The notes: generated by a model not told the origin, from the sequence alone. A stretch of 15,043 bases of DNA from an uncultured Eubacteriales bacterium (GCA_902497185.1 CABVEG010000011.1:1-15043); one strand, 5' to 3'; positions 8,430 to 14,940 are shown, counted from the stretch's first letter. Numbers and translations: made by a program.

Positions 8430-10019
8430 TTATAAAAATTGTTTAAACTTCTTTTCAATATCCTTAATAAGTTTATACTCAATAGAATCCACAAGAGCAG
8501 TCCAGCTTGCCTCAATAATATCCTTTGAAACACCAACCGTAGTCCAACTGTCATTGCCGTCAGAGGATTCAATAAGTACCCTTACCTTAGATGCTGTAGC
8601 AGAATTACTGTCTAATACTCTAACCTTGTAATCCGTAAGATGTACTTCCGAAAGGTTAGGATAAAAGACTTCAAGAGCCTTTCTAAGAGCCTTGTCAAGA
8701 GCATTTACAGGACCCTCTCCCTCTGCCGCAGTTATTTCAGTCTTACCGTCAACGCAAACCTTAATCATTGCAGCAGCAGTCTGAGTATCCGTAACAGCAG
8801 GATGCTCACCTATAATCTTAAAGGTTTCAAGCTCAAAGAATGGCTTATACTTACCAAGTTCTTTTCTGATTACAAGCTCAAAGCCGCCTTCTGCACCTTC
8901 AAACTGATAACCCTCATACTCAAGCTCTTTAAGCCTGTCAATTATTTTGGTAGTTTCCGGGGAGTTCTTTTCAATATTAGGCGCTATTTTCTGTATCATA
9001 GAGAGAATTGTAGTTCTGCCTGCAACCTCGCTTGTAAGGAATTTTCTTTCATTACCCACAAGAGTAGGGTCAATATGTTCAAAGCTCTTAGGATTTTTAC
9101 ATACACCGTCAACATGCATACCACCCTTATGGGCAAATGCCGTTTTACCTACAAAGGGCTCTCTGTCATTAAGTTTAAGGTTAGCAATTTCACTTACTTC
9201 CCTTGCTATGTGAGTAAGCTTTATCATATTTTCATCAGGTATACACTTATAATCAAGCTTTACCTGTAAATCAGGTATAACAGTTGAAAGATTTGTATTT
9301 CCGCATCTTTCGCCAAAGCCTGTCATTGTGCCCTGAACGTGCCTTGCCCCTGCCTTTACTGCCATAACGGAATTAGCAACAGCCAAGCCGCAGTCGTTAT
9401 GGGCATGAACGCCAACCACAACATCAAACTTGTCTGCAACAGTCTTTGTTATTTCATAAATTTCATCAGGAAATGTACCGCCGTTTGTATCACAAAGACA
9501 AAGACAATCAGCCCCTGCCTGAACAGCAGCATCAAGGGTCTTTAGAGCATATTCTGCATTGTTCTTATAGCCGTCATAAAAATGCTCTGCATCAAATACT
9601 ACCTCCTTACCCTGTTCTTTAAGGTAAAGAATAGTATCGTAAATCATTTCAATATTTTCCTGAAGGGTAGCATTGATTATATCCGTAACATGAAAGTCCC
9701 AGGACTTACCAAATATAGCAACAGTATTTACACCTGCCCCCAGTAAAGCCTGAACATTTCCATCCTCTGAGGGTGAAATGCCACGTCTTCTTGTACTTCC
9801 AAAGGCAGCAATTTTAGTATTTTTAAGCTCTATTGACCCAATACGTTCAAAAAAATCCAAATCCTTGGGGTTTGATCCTGGATTGCCTGCCTCAACATAG
9901 CCGACACCAAGCTCATCAAGGGCTTTAACTATTTTTATTTTGTCCTCTACACTAAAAGATACACCCTCAGCCTGTGCTCCATCTCTTAATGTAGAGTCAA
10001 AAATGGTTATATTTTCCAC
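8430..10019 (-). CDS. cimA: (R)-citramalate synthase
   Basis: Condenses pyruvate with acetyl-CoA to citramalate, the first step of the threonine-independent route to 2-oxobutyrate and isoleucine. The 529-residue protein belongs to the isopropylmalate/homocitrate synthase superfamily. The N-terminal TIM barrel shows DSTLRDGAQAEGVSFS from 8 (metal and base residues Arg12, Asp13), FGSTRRRG at 73-80, the metal-binding HAHND (His205, His207) and GFGERCGNTNL from 234. A linker (HKGGMHVDGV near 297) and a C-terminal LeuA-type regulatory domain (about 390-529) follow. The N-terminal motif and the FGSTRRRG segment are typical of the CimA subgroup, not of LeuA (DGEQSPG-type). The start is GTG at 10017-10019, with GGAGG 6 nt upstream and no usable in-frame ATG before it. 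The regulatory domain suggests end-product (isoleucine) inhibition, by family knowledge. Substrate choice is not proven by sequence. Confidence 0.92.
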   Translation of the reverse strand: MENITIFDSTLRDGAQAEGVSFSVEDKIKIVKALDELGVGYVEAGNPGSNPKDLDFFERIGSIELKNTKIAAFGSTRRRGISPSEDGNVQALLGAGVNTVAIFGKSWDFHVTDIINATLQENIEMIYDTILYLKEQGKEVVFDAEHFYDGYKNNAEYALKTLDAAVQAGADCLCLCDTNGGTFPDEIYEITKTVADKFDVVVGVHAHNDCGLAVANSVMAVKAGARHVQGTMTGFGERCGNTNLSTVIPDLQVKLDYKCIPDENMIKLTHIAREVSEIANLKLNDREPFVGKTAFAHKGGMHVDGVCKNPKSFEHIDPTLVGNERKFLTSEVAGRTTILSMIQKIAPNIEKNSPETTKIIDRLKELEYEGYQFEGAEGGFELVIRKELGKYKPFFELETFKIIGEHPAVTDTQTAAAMIKVCVDGKTEITAAEGEGPVNALDKALRKALEVFYPNLSEVHLTDYKVRVLDSNSATASKVRVLIESSDGNDSWTTVGVSKDIIEASWTALVDSIEYKLIKDIEKKFKQFL

Positions 10020-10041
10020 AATTTGCCTCCGTTAAATTTAG

Positions 10042-10060
10042 GGGCGCCCAAAGGACGCCC
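10042..10060 (-). other. GC-rich intercistronic hairpin between ilvC and cimA
   Basis: On the transcript, GGGCG pairs with CGCCC (10056-10060 with 10042-10046), then a U-G wobble and two C-G pairs close a UUU loop: eight pairs in 19 nt. It lies in the 79-nt gap between ilvC and cimA and contrasts with the very AT-rich surroundings. No T run follows, so it is not a normal terminator. Nearer ilvC, an AT-rich inverted repeat (AACTAAT 10073-10079 with ATTAGTT 10098-10104) overlaps the ilvC stop. Possible roles are RNase protection or processing, or it may be a copy of a dispersed small repeat. Confidence 0.5.
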
Positions 10061-10098
10061 GCCATATTATATAACTAATGTTTAATTCATAATTATAA

Positions 10099-11121
10099 TT
10101 AGTTGTTAATAAGTTTATCTTCGCCATTCCAGCTGTAAAGCTTTCTGATTTCCTCGCCAACCTTCTCAGATGGATGCTCAGCAGCTAACTTTCTCATAGC
10201 CTTAAAGTGTACCTGGCTGCCTGCTGAAGACATATCTAATAAGAAGTCCTTAGCAAATGTACCATCCTGAATATCAGAAAGGATCTTCTTCATAGCCTTC
10301 TTAGTATCCTCAGTTATAATCTTAGGACCTGTTATGTAGTCACCATACTCAGCAGTATTTGAAATAGAATATCTCATACCTGCAAAGCCTGACTGATAAA
10401 TTAAGTCAACAATTAACTTCATCTCGTGAATACACTCAAAGTAAGCATTTCTTGGGTCATAGCCTGCTTCGCAAAGTGTTTCAAAGCCTGCCTGCATAAG
10501 AGCACAAACACCACCGCAAAGAACAGCCTGCTCACCAAATAAGTCAGTTTCAGTTTCAGTTCTGAATGTAGTTTCAAGAACACCTGCTCTTGCACCACCG
10601 ATTGCTAATGCATAAGCTAAAGCAATATCAAGAGCCTTGCCTGTTGCATCCTGTTCAACAGCTACTAAACAAGGAACGCCCTTGCCAACCTGATATTCAC
10701 TTCTTACAGTATGTCCGGGACCCTTTGGAGCGATCATTGTTACATCAACATCCTTTGGTGGCTTAATGCAGCCAAAGTGAATATTGAAACCGTGAGCAAA
10801 CATTAACATATTGCCTGCCTCAAGGTTTGGCTCGATGTCCTTCTTGTACATATCAGCCTGTAACTCATCGTTAATAAGAATCATAATAATATCAGCCTTC
10901 TTAGCAGCCTCAGCAGCAGTATAAACCTTAAAGCCCTGCTCTTCAGCTCTCTTCCAAGACTTGCTGCCCTCATATAAACCAATGATTACATCACAGCCTG
11001 ACTCCTTAGCATTTAAAGCATGAGCATGACCCTGTGAACCATAACCGATTACAGCGATTGTCTTGCCTTCAAGTAAGCTTAAATTACAATCTTCCTGATA
11101 AAAAATTCTTGCATCTGACAT
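10099..11121 (-). CDS. ilvC: Ketol-acid reductoisomerase, class I
   Basis: Performs an Mg-dependent alkyl shift and NAD(P)H reduction on 2-acetolactate or 2-aceto-2-hydroxybutyrate, second step of the valine/isoleucine trunk. The 340-residue length marks class I. Seen: Rossmann motif GYGSQGHAHALN from 26, the cofactor-specificity loop GLYEGSKSW at 48-56, catalytic His110 (AHGF) and Lys133 (APKGPGH), and the metal-binding acids in TDLFGEQAVLCGG (Asp193, Glu197) and FECIHEMK (Glu229, Glu233) of the knotted C-terminal domain. In many class I enzymes the loop has a basic residue where this one has Tyr50, followed by Glu51. ATG has AGGAGG 9 nt upstream. It is second in the operon, 100 nt after ilvN; that AT-rich gap shows no clear element. 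Confidence 0.97.
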   Translation of the reverse strand: MSDARIFYQEDCNLSLLEGKTIAVIGYGSQGHAHALNAKESGCDVIIGLYEGSKSWKRAEEQGFKVYTAAEAAKKADIIMILINDELQADMYKKDIEPNLEAGNMLMFAHGFNIHFGCIKPPKDVDVTMIAPKGPGHTVRSEYQVGKGVPCLVAVEQDATGKALDIALAYALAIGGARAGVLETTFRTETETDLFGEQAVLCGGVCALMQAGFETLCEAGYDPRNAYFECIHEMKLIVDLIYQSGFAGMRYSISNTAEYGDYITGPKIITEDTKKAMKKILSDIQDGTFAKDFLLDMSSAGSQVHFKAMRKLAAEHPSEKVGEEIRKLYSWNGEDKLINN

Positions 11122-11221
11122 TTTTAATTGCCTCCTAAAAATAAATTAAAAATTAAAAGTTAAATATGTATACGCAGCCATAAATAATTTCCGCCGCAGT
11201 ATAAGCTTAATTAATGTGATA

Positions 11222-11731
11222 TTACCATTCTTCCCTACTCTTTCTGATAGGGTTGTTGCCTCTGCAAAGACCTGTAAGTCCTGTCCTTACAACCTCTTTG
11301 ATGCCATAGCTTTCCATCAAGGCTTCAAAGGCTTCAATCTTGCTTGGCTTACCGGTAATTTCAATAGTAAGGGTTTCACTTGCAACATCAATAATATTAG
11401 CTCTGTAAATATCAACCATACTTGCTATTTCTGACCTCTGCTGAGGCTTTGCACTAACCTTTATTAAAGCAAGCTCTCTGAAAACTCCATGGTCAGTATG
11501 TAATTCAACTACTCTGATTACATCAACAAGTTTTTCAACCTGCTTTATAATCTGATCAATAGTCATATCATCACAATCTACCTGTACTGTTATTCTTGAA
11601 ATATTTGCATCTTCCGTAACACCGACACTAAGTGTTTCAATGTTGTAGCCTCTTCTTGAAAAAAGACCGCAAACTCTGTTAAGCACACCTGCCTGATTAT
11701 CTACAAGAATAGATATAATATGTCTGTTCAT
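11222..11731 (-). CDS. ilvN: Acetolactate synthase, regulatory small subunit
   Basis: Regulatory subunit that activates the IlvB catalytic subunit and confers feedback inhibition, classically by valine. The 169-residue protein has an N-terminal ACT domain (about 4-75, beginning HIISILVDNQAGVLNRVCGL, with RRGYNIETLSVG) and a C-terminal ALS small-subunit domain (about 80-160), the normal family layout. It is the first gene after the T-box leader; its partner ilvB is the last gene of the operon. Two purine tracts precede the ATG: AGGAG only 3 nt away (11735-11739) and AAAGGA about 8 nt away (11740-11745). The close spacing of the better one could limit translation. The start is supported by alignment of the N-terminal motif with the family, so I do not expect another one. 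Confidence 0.96.
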   Translation of the reverse strand: MNRHIISILVDNQAGVLNRVCGLFSRRGYNIETLSVGVTEDANISRITVQVDCDDMTIDQIIKQVEKLVDVIRVVELHTDHGVFRELALIKVSAKPQQRSEIASMVDIYRANIIDVASETLTIEITGKPSKIEAFEALMESYGIKEVVRTGLTGLCRGNNPIRKSREEW

Positions 11732-11765
11732 TTGCTCCTTCCTTTCTTTAAAGCATTATTGACTA

Positions 11766-11794
11766 ATTATAAACCAAAACAATGATTTATTCAA
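11766..11794 (-). promoter_or_regulatory. Candidate internal promoter between T-box terminator and ilvN
   Basis: On the minus strand -35 TTGAAT (11789-11794), a 17-nt spacer and a perfect -10 TATAAT (11766-11771) lie downstream of the T-box terminator. The start would fall near 11759, giving a leader of about 28 nt before the ilvN ATG. Such a promoter would escape T-box control and give basal expression. AT-rich DNA can yield such matches by chance. Confidence 0.45.
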
Positions 11795-11838
11795 CAAAGT
11801 ATTTGTTAATATTTAAAAAAATACTATTTTTTTAATAT

Positions 11839-11869
11839 AAAAAAATCCCTGACTTATTAAAGTCAGGGA
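11839..11869 (-). terminator. T-box attenuator terminator
   Basis: On the minus strand a perfect 10-bp stem (TCCCTGACTT with AAGTCAGGGA; 11846-11855 and 11860-11869) with loop TAAT is followed by seven T (11839-11845). The CCCT of its 5' arm also pairs with the AGGG of the T-box in the antiterminator, so the two structures exclude each other. Confidence 0.93.
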
Positions 11870-12113
11870 CGAATTATCGTGTTACCACCCTAGTTCAAGC
11901 ATACATTGCTGCACACTCCTCATCAGGTTCAATCAAACCTTTTGCCTGTAACGGGGCACCCGTTCCACCCATACTTTTATAATTAATTTCCGAGGGAAAG
12001 CTCCTGAGTGATGGACAAAATTCATAATCTGCCGCCTTCCAGCCTAGGACAGCTCTCTGTAAGATTAAGACGAATATTGTCTGTATCTCAATCAACGCAA
12101 TAAATATTGATTA
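11839..12113 (-). promoter_or_regulatory. T-box riboswitch, specifier AUC (isoleucine)
   Basis: A class I T-box leader upstream of ilvN. Stem I: UGAG/CUCA closes the base, then the specifier loop (5' side AUACA, 3' side CAUCA), then GACAAUAUUC paired with GAAUUUUGUC, AAUCU with AGAUU, and an apical part with the ACAGAGAG and GGCUGG-type motifs that contact the tRNA elbow. The loop presents AUC (12010-12012) followed by A, the standard specifier position, so tRNA-Ile (GAU) is the predicted ligand. Further hairpins at 11987-11999, 11950-11964 (AACGGG/CCCGUU, likely stem IIA/B) and 11925-11940 follow. The T-box AGGGTGGTAACACGA and its partner TCGTCCCT form the antiterminator (11865-11891); bulge base U in UGGU predicts discriminator A73. 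Uncharged tRNA-Ile should permit read-through into ilvN. Confidence 0.92.
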
Positions 12114-12119
12114 GTGAAT

Positions 12120-12148
12120 ATTGTATCAGACAATTTAATTTTTGTCAA
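12120..12148 (-). promoter_or_regulatory. Main promoter of the ilv-leu operon
   Basis: Minus-strand -35 TTGACA (12143-12148, perfect), 17-nt spacer and -10 TACAAT (12120-12125, five of six) preceded by an extended TGA. Transcription should begin near 12112-12113, just before stem I of the T-box. This is a near-consensus sigma-A promoter, so control is probably mostly at the T-box attenuator rather than at initiation. Confidence 0.88.
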
Positions 12149-12223
12149 TAGTTTTATAAAATATTTTTGTTAAAGTGTTGAAAACAAACTTAAATAAATA
12201 AATGCTCAATAACACATATAAGT

Positions 12224-12240
12224 AGGAAACAGAGTTTCCT
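12224..12240 (-). other. Small hairpin downstream of tetR
   Basis: A perfect 7-bp inverted repeat (AGGAAAC 12224-12230, GTTTCCT 12234-12240) with a 3-nt loop, 60 nt past the tetR stop codon. It lacks a T run on the minus strand, so it would be at best a poor terminator of tetR. The rest of the stretch 12149-12299 shows no gene or clear element. tetR transcripts could read on toward the T-box promoter. Confidence 0.4.
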
Positions 12241-12299
12241 TATACAAAACTGCATATAAGAACATAAGCAACAGTATAGTAAAAATATTAGTATCTGTT

Positions 12300-12875
12300 T
12301 CACTTTTCTCTTTTAAAAATCGGTTCAATGACAGCACGAAAATAACAATCTAATTCTTCAGGCTTATGTTTTTTCTTATTTTTCAGCCACCATAAAACCA
12401 TTTCAACAAAACTACCGGAAATGTGATTGACAAGAAAATCTTGCGGCAAATCCAAATTCTCTACACTTATGTGATTAACAACCTGCGTCAATATCAATTC
12501 ATTTAAGCTGTCCTTAAAATAACGGAGAAAAATCTCACTGCTTTCACAGGAAAGCAGCCCCAAAATATTATTATCGTTTTCTTTCAAATGCTGTAAAAGA
12601 TGACAAAAAACAGATTGCGGAGCAGCTTCCTTTGAATATAAACCGTGCGTATGAGACCTATCCATAGTACTATCAATGATATGTCCGAACAATTCCTTAC
12701 AGACAGATTTCAGCAATTCATCTTTGGTTTCAAAGTGAGCATAAAAAGTACTTCTTCCTACATTCGCTGCATCAATTATCTCCTGTACCGTTATTTTCTC
12801 ATAACGCTTAGTTTCTAGCAGCGTCGTAAAAGCTGAAAAAATAGCTTGTCTTGTTTTAATTTGCCGTCTATCCAT
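12300..12875 (-). CDS. TetR/AcrR-family transcriptional regulator
   Basis: A 191-residue DNA-binding regulator. The N-terminal TetR helix-turn-helix is clear: RQAIFSAFTTLLETKRYEKI then TVQEIIDAANVGRSTFYAHF (about 29-48) and FETKDELL. The C-terminal ligand and dimerisation part (about 60-191) is not closely recognised. It carries several potential metal ligands (Cys59, His65, His75, His77, Cys91, His92, His96, Cys110), which with the divergent metal ATPase suggests, without proof, a metal sensor. I chose the ATG at 12875 because GGAGG lies 7 nt upstream; the ATG 14 codons earlier has no such site. Arginine codons are mixed (four CGN, one AGG, four AGA), as in the ATPase and unlike the operon genes. 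It most likely represses itself and the ATPase. Confidence 0.9.
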   Translation of the reverse strand: MDRRQIKTRQAIFSAFTTLLETKRYEKITVQEIIDAANVGRSTFYAHFETKDELLKSVCKELFGHIIDSTMDRSHTHGLYSKEAAPQSVFCHLLQHLKENDNNILGLLSCESSEIFLRYFKDSLNELILTQVVNHISVENLDLPQDFLVNHISGSFVEMVLWWLKNKKKHKPEELDCYFRAVIEPIFKREK

Positions 12876-12919
12876 AACACTTCCTCCGTACAATTTCATT
12901 GTTTTGTTCGATAACATAC

Positions 12920-12948
12920 AATATAACTGATTTGGTTATTGATATGAA
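12920..12948 (-). promoter_or_regulatory. Weak candidate promoter of tetR
   Basis: Minus-strand -10 TATATT (12920-12925) with a poor -35 TTCATA (12943-12948) at 17 nt. Its -35 overlaps the -35 of the plus-strand promoter for the ATPase, so one bound repressor could shut both. Only the geometry argues for it. Confidence 0.3.
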
Positions 12949-12967
12949 AAACCCATTTCAATATACT
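12939..12967 (+). promoter_or_regulatory. Promoter of the metal ATPase gene
   Basis: -35 TTGATA (12939-12944), a 17-nt spacer and -10 TATACT (12962-12967), each five of six to the sigma-A consensus. Transcription would start near 12974, leaving an 82-nt leader before the ATG at 13056. Confidence 0.75.
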
Positions 12968-12978
12968 AAATACAGAAC

Positions 12979-13010
12979 AAGATATATCTTATCATATACA
13001 TTGTATCATA
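12979..13010. promoter_or_regulatory. Candidate operator cluster in the ATPase leader
   Basis: Just downstream of the predicted start site lie a perfect 12-bp palindrome AAGATATATCTT (12979-12990), an 11-bp palindrome ATACATTGTAT (12996-13006) and two direct copies of TATCATA (12990-12996 and 13004-13010). Dyad or repeated sites at this place are typical repressor targets; which, if any, is bound by the TetR protein is unknown. Confidence 0.35.
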
Positions 13011-13055
13011 ATTATTTTTATTAGTCAATGGTACGGATTTAGGAGGTTTTGGACT

Positions 13056-14924
13056 ATGTTTAAAAAAATCAATGATTTTCTCTCAGATATTCCTATGACG
13101 ATTGTAGGTGGCGTGTTCTTAGTAATTAGCCTTATACTGTCACTTACGGGGAGCAAAATATCTATTGATCCCGCTTGGGTAACAGTAGTTATTTGCGGTG
13201 TCCCACTGTTGTATCTTTCTATTTGGCGGATTATTTACAATCACGGTATCAGTAAAATTTCTTCAGCCCTTTTGATTTGCATTGCTATGATAGCAGCCAT
13301 AGCCATTGGCGACTTATTTGCCGCAGGTGAAGTTGTTTTTATTATGGCAATCGGAGCAATTTTAGAGGAAAAAACAACCGAAAGAGCAAAAAAAGGGTTA
13401 AAAAAGCTTATCAGCCTTACCCCACAACAAGGACGTAGGATAAAAGATGGCAAAGAAGAAATGATACCGGCAGAGGAAATCAAGCAGAAAGACATTCTGC
13501 GTGTTCTTCCCGGCGAAACAATTCCTGTTGACGGAGATATTATTGAGGGAACGACCTCCGTTGACCAATCTATTATGACAGGGGAATCATTGCCTGTCGA
13601 TAAGACTGTAGGGGACAGTGTTTTCTGCGGCACAATCAATCGTTTTGGAACAATAGAAATTCGTGCATCAAAAGTAGGTGAGGACAGTTCTTTGCAAAAG
13701 CTTATTAAAATGGTAGAAGAAGCAGAGAATAAAAAAGCGCCTATGGCTCGTATTGCAGACAAAGCGGCAAGCTGGCTAGTACCTGTGGCGCTGCTTATTG
13801 CAATCCTTACTTTGATTGTAACAAAAGATATTGTCCGAGCAGTAACAGTACTTGTTGTATTTTGCCCTTGTGCGTTGGTACTTGCTACACCCACAGCGAT
13901 TATGGCAGCAATCGGACAAGCTACAAAGCACGGAGTCATTATCAAATCAGGTGAAGCGCTTGAAAAAATGGGCAAGGTTGATACGGTTGCCTTCGATAAG
14001 ACCGGCACGCTTACAAATGGAAATCTCGTAGTAAAAGATATTTATCCGTTTACAAATGATATAGATAAAACTTTGCTTCTACGCCTCATCGCTTCTGCCG
14101 AAAGTTACTCTGAACACCCTCTTGCAAAAGCCATTACTGCTTATGCGAAAGCGGAAAATATGGAACTGTTTGAAGTTGAAGATTTTCATATGCTCCCCGG
14201 CAAGGGAATTTCAGCTGTAATCAACGGCAAAAGATTGTTCTGCGGCAATACATATTATTTAATAGAACAGGGAATAGTAATTGATAATATTGCAGAACAG
14301 ATACTTGAACAATACAGAGGCGAAGGAAAAGCGGTAATTCTTATAGCTGATACCGAAAAACTTCTCGGGGCAGTAACACTCTCTGATACGCTGCGTGCCA
14401 CAGCGGCAGATATGATTGAACGATTGAACAAAATCGGAACACACGCCGTCTTGCTTACAGGTGACCATAAGCAGACAGCTGAATATTTCGCGAAACAGGT
14501 CGGTATTACAGATATTCACACAGAACTTCTGCCCGAGCAGAAAGTTTCTGAAATTGTTGCATTGCAGGAAGCAGGCAAAACAGTTTGCATGATTGGAGAC
14601 GGCGTAAACGACGCACCTGCACTCAAAACCGCTAATGTCAGTGTTGCTATGGGAGCGATGGGAAGCGATATAGCAGTAGAAGCGGCAGACATTGCTCTAA
14701 TGAGCGATGATATAGCCAAAATACCATATTTGAAACGATTATCTAATGCATGCGTAAAAACAATCAAGTTTAGTATTTCATTATCTCTCCTCATTAATTT
14801 TGTTGCAATTACTTTGTCGCTTTTAGGACTACTTACACCAACAACAGGAGCACTCGTACATAATGCAGGATCTTGTCTTGTTGTATTGATAGCAGCACTA
14901 TTATATGACCGAAAATTTGAATAA
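13056..14924 (+). CDS. Heavy-metal-translocating P1B-type ATPase
   Basis: Inner-membrane ATP-driven metal exporter of 622 residues. No N-terminal metal-binding domain precedes the first membrane helix. Eight membrane segments are inferred: about 13-31, 41-61, 68-84, 88-104, 240-257, 262-286, 571-590 and 595-616. Signatures: actuator TGES (175-178), transport-site CPC in TM6 (270-272), phosphorylation DKTGT (Asp314), HP (354-355) of the P1B ATP-binding domain, TGD (468-470) and GDGVNDAP (514-521). TM7 has Asn581 and TM8 HNAGSC (602-607) instead of the Cu-type MxxSS or the Zn/Cd-type DxG, so the metal is not assigned; CPC alone allows Cu(I), Zn, Cd or similar. ATG has AGGAGG 9 nt upstream. It is divergent from tetR. 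Arginine codons are 12 CGN to 4 AGR, unlike the operon. Confidence 0.95.
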   Translation: MFKKINDFLSDIPMTIVGGVFLVISLILSLTGSKISIDPAWVTVVICGVPLLYLSIWRIIYNHGISKISSALLICIAMIAAIAIGDLFAAGEVVFIMAIGAILEEKTTERAKKGLKKLISLTPQQGRRIKDGKEEMIPAEEIKQKDILRVLPGETIPVDGDIIEGTTSVDQSIMTGESLPVDKTVGDSVFCGTINRFGTIEIRASKVGEDSSLQKLIKMVEEAENKKAPMARIADKAASWLVPVALLIAILTLIVTKDIVRAVTVLVVFCPCALVLATPTAIMAAIGQATKHGVIIKSGEALEKMGKVDTVAFDKTGTLTNGNLVVKDIYPFTNDIDKTLLLRLIASAESYSEHPLAKAITAYAKAENMELFEVEDFHMLPGKGISAVINGKRLFCGNTYYLIEQGIVIDNIAEQILEQYRGEGKAVILIADTEKLLGAVTLSDTLRATAADMIERLNKIGTHAVLLTGDHKQTAEYFAKQVGITDIHTELLPEQKVSEIVALQEAGKTVCMIGDGVNDAPALKTANVSVAMGAMGSDIAVEAADIALMSDDIAKIPYLKRLSNACVKTIKFSISLSLLINFVAITLSLLGLLTPTTGALVHNAGSCLVVLIAALLYDRKFE

Positions 14925-14940
14925 ATTATTATAAAAATGC

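Noticed and set aside
8640..9269. Open frame of 209 codons antisense to cimA
   Set aside because: Shadow of the highly supported cimA frame, with no start signal and no recognisable domain.
8430..10019. Naming the synthase leuA (2-isopropylmalate synthase)
   Set aside because: The N-terminal and FGSTRRRG motifs are of the CimA subgroup; only the superfamily fold is shared with LeuA.
11945..11972. GGGTGGAACGGG-like segment as a second T-box sequence (tandem T-box)
   Set aside because: It lacks its own antiterminator partner and terminator; it pairs locally as AACGGG/CCCGTT and fits the stem IIA/B element of a single T-box.
11895..12095. Minus-strand open frame of 66 codons upstream of ilvN, possible leader peptide
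   Set aside because: It lies wholly over conserved T-box stems and loops, has no ribosome binding site I can see, and the T-box explains the sequence.
12876..12917. Upstream ATG extending the TetR protein by 14 residues
   Set aside because: A GGAGG sits 7 nt before the inner ATG (12873-12875), inside the would-be extension, and TetR proteins normally begin close to the helix-turn-helix domain.
12990..13010. Repeats of TATCATA as a start of a repeat array
   Set aside because: Only two copies of a short AT-rich word are present; no array, no CRISPR-like spacing, so treated only as a possible operator.
13241..14008. Open frame of 255 codons antisense to the ATPase
   Set aside because: It mirrors the coding frame of a clear P-type ATPase, is rich in Ser/Ile/Ala of shadow type, and has no ribosome binding site or family motif.
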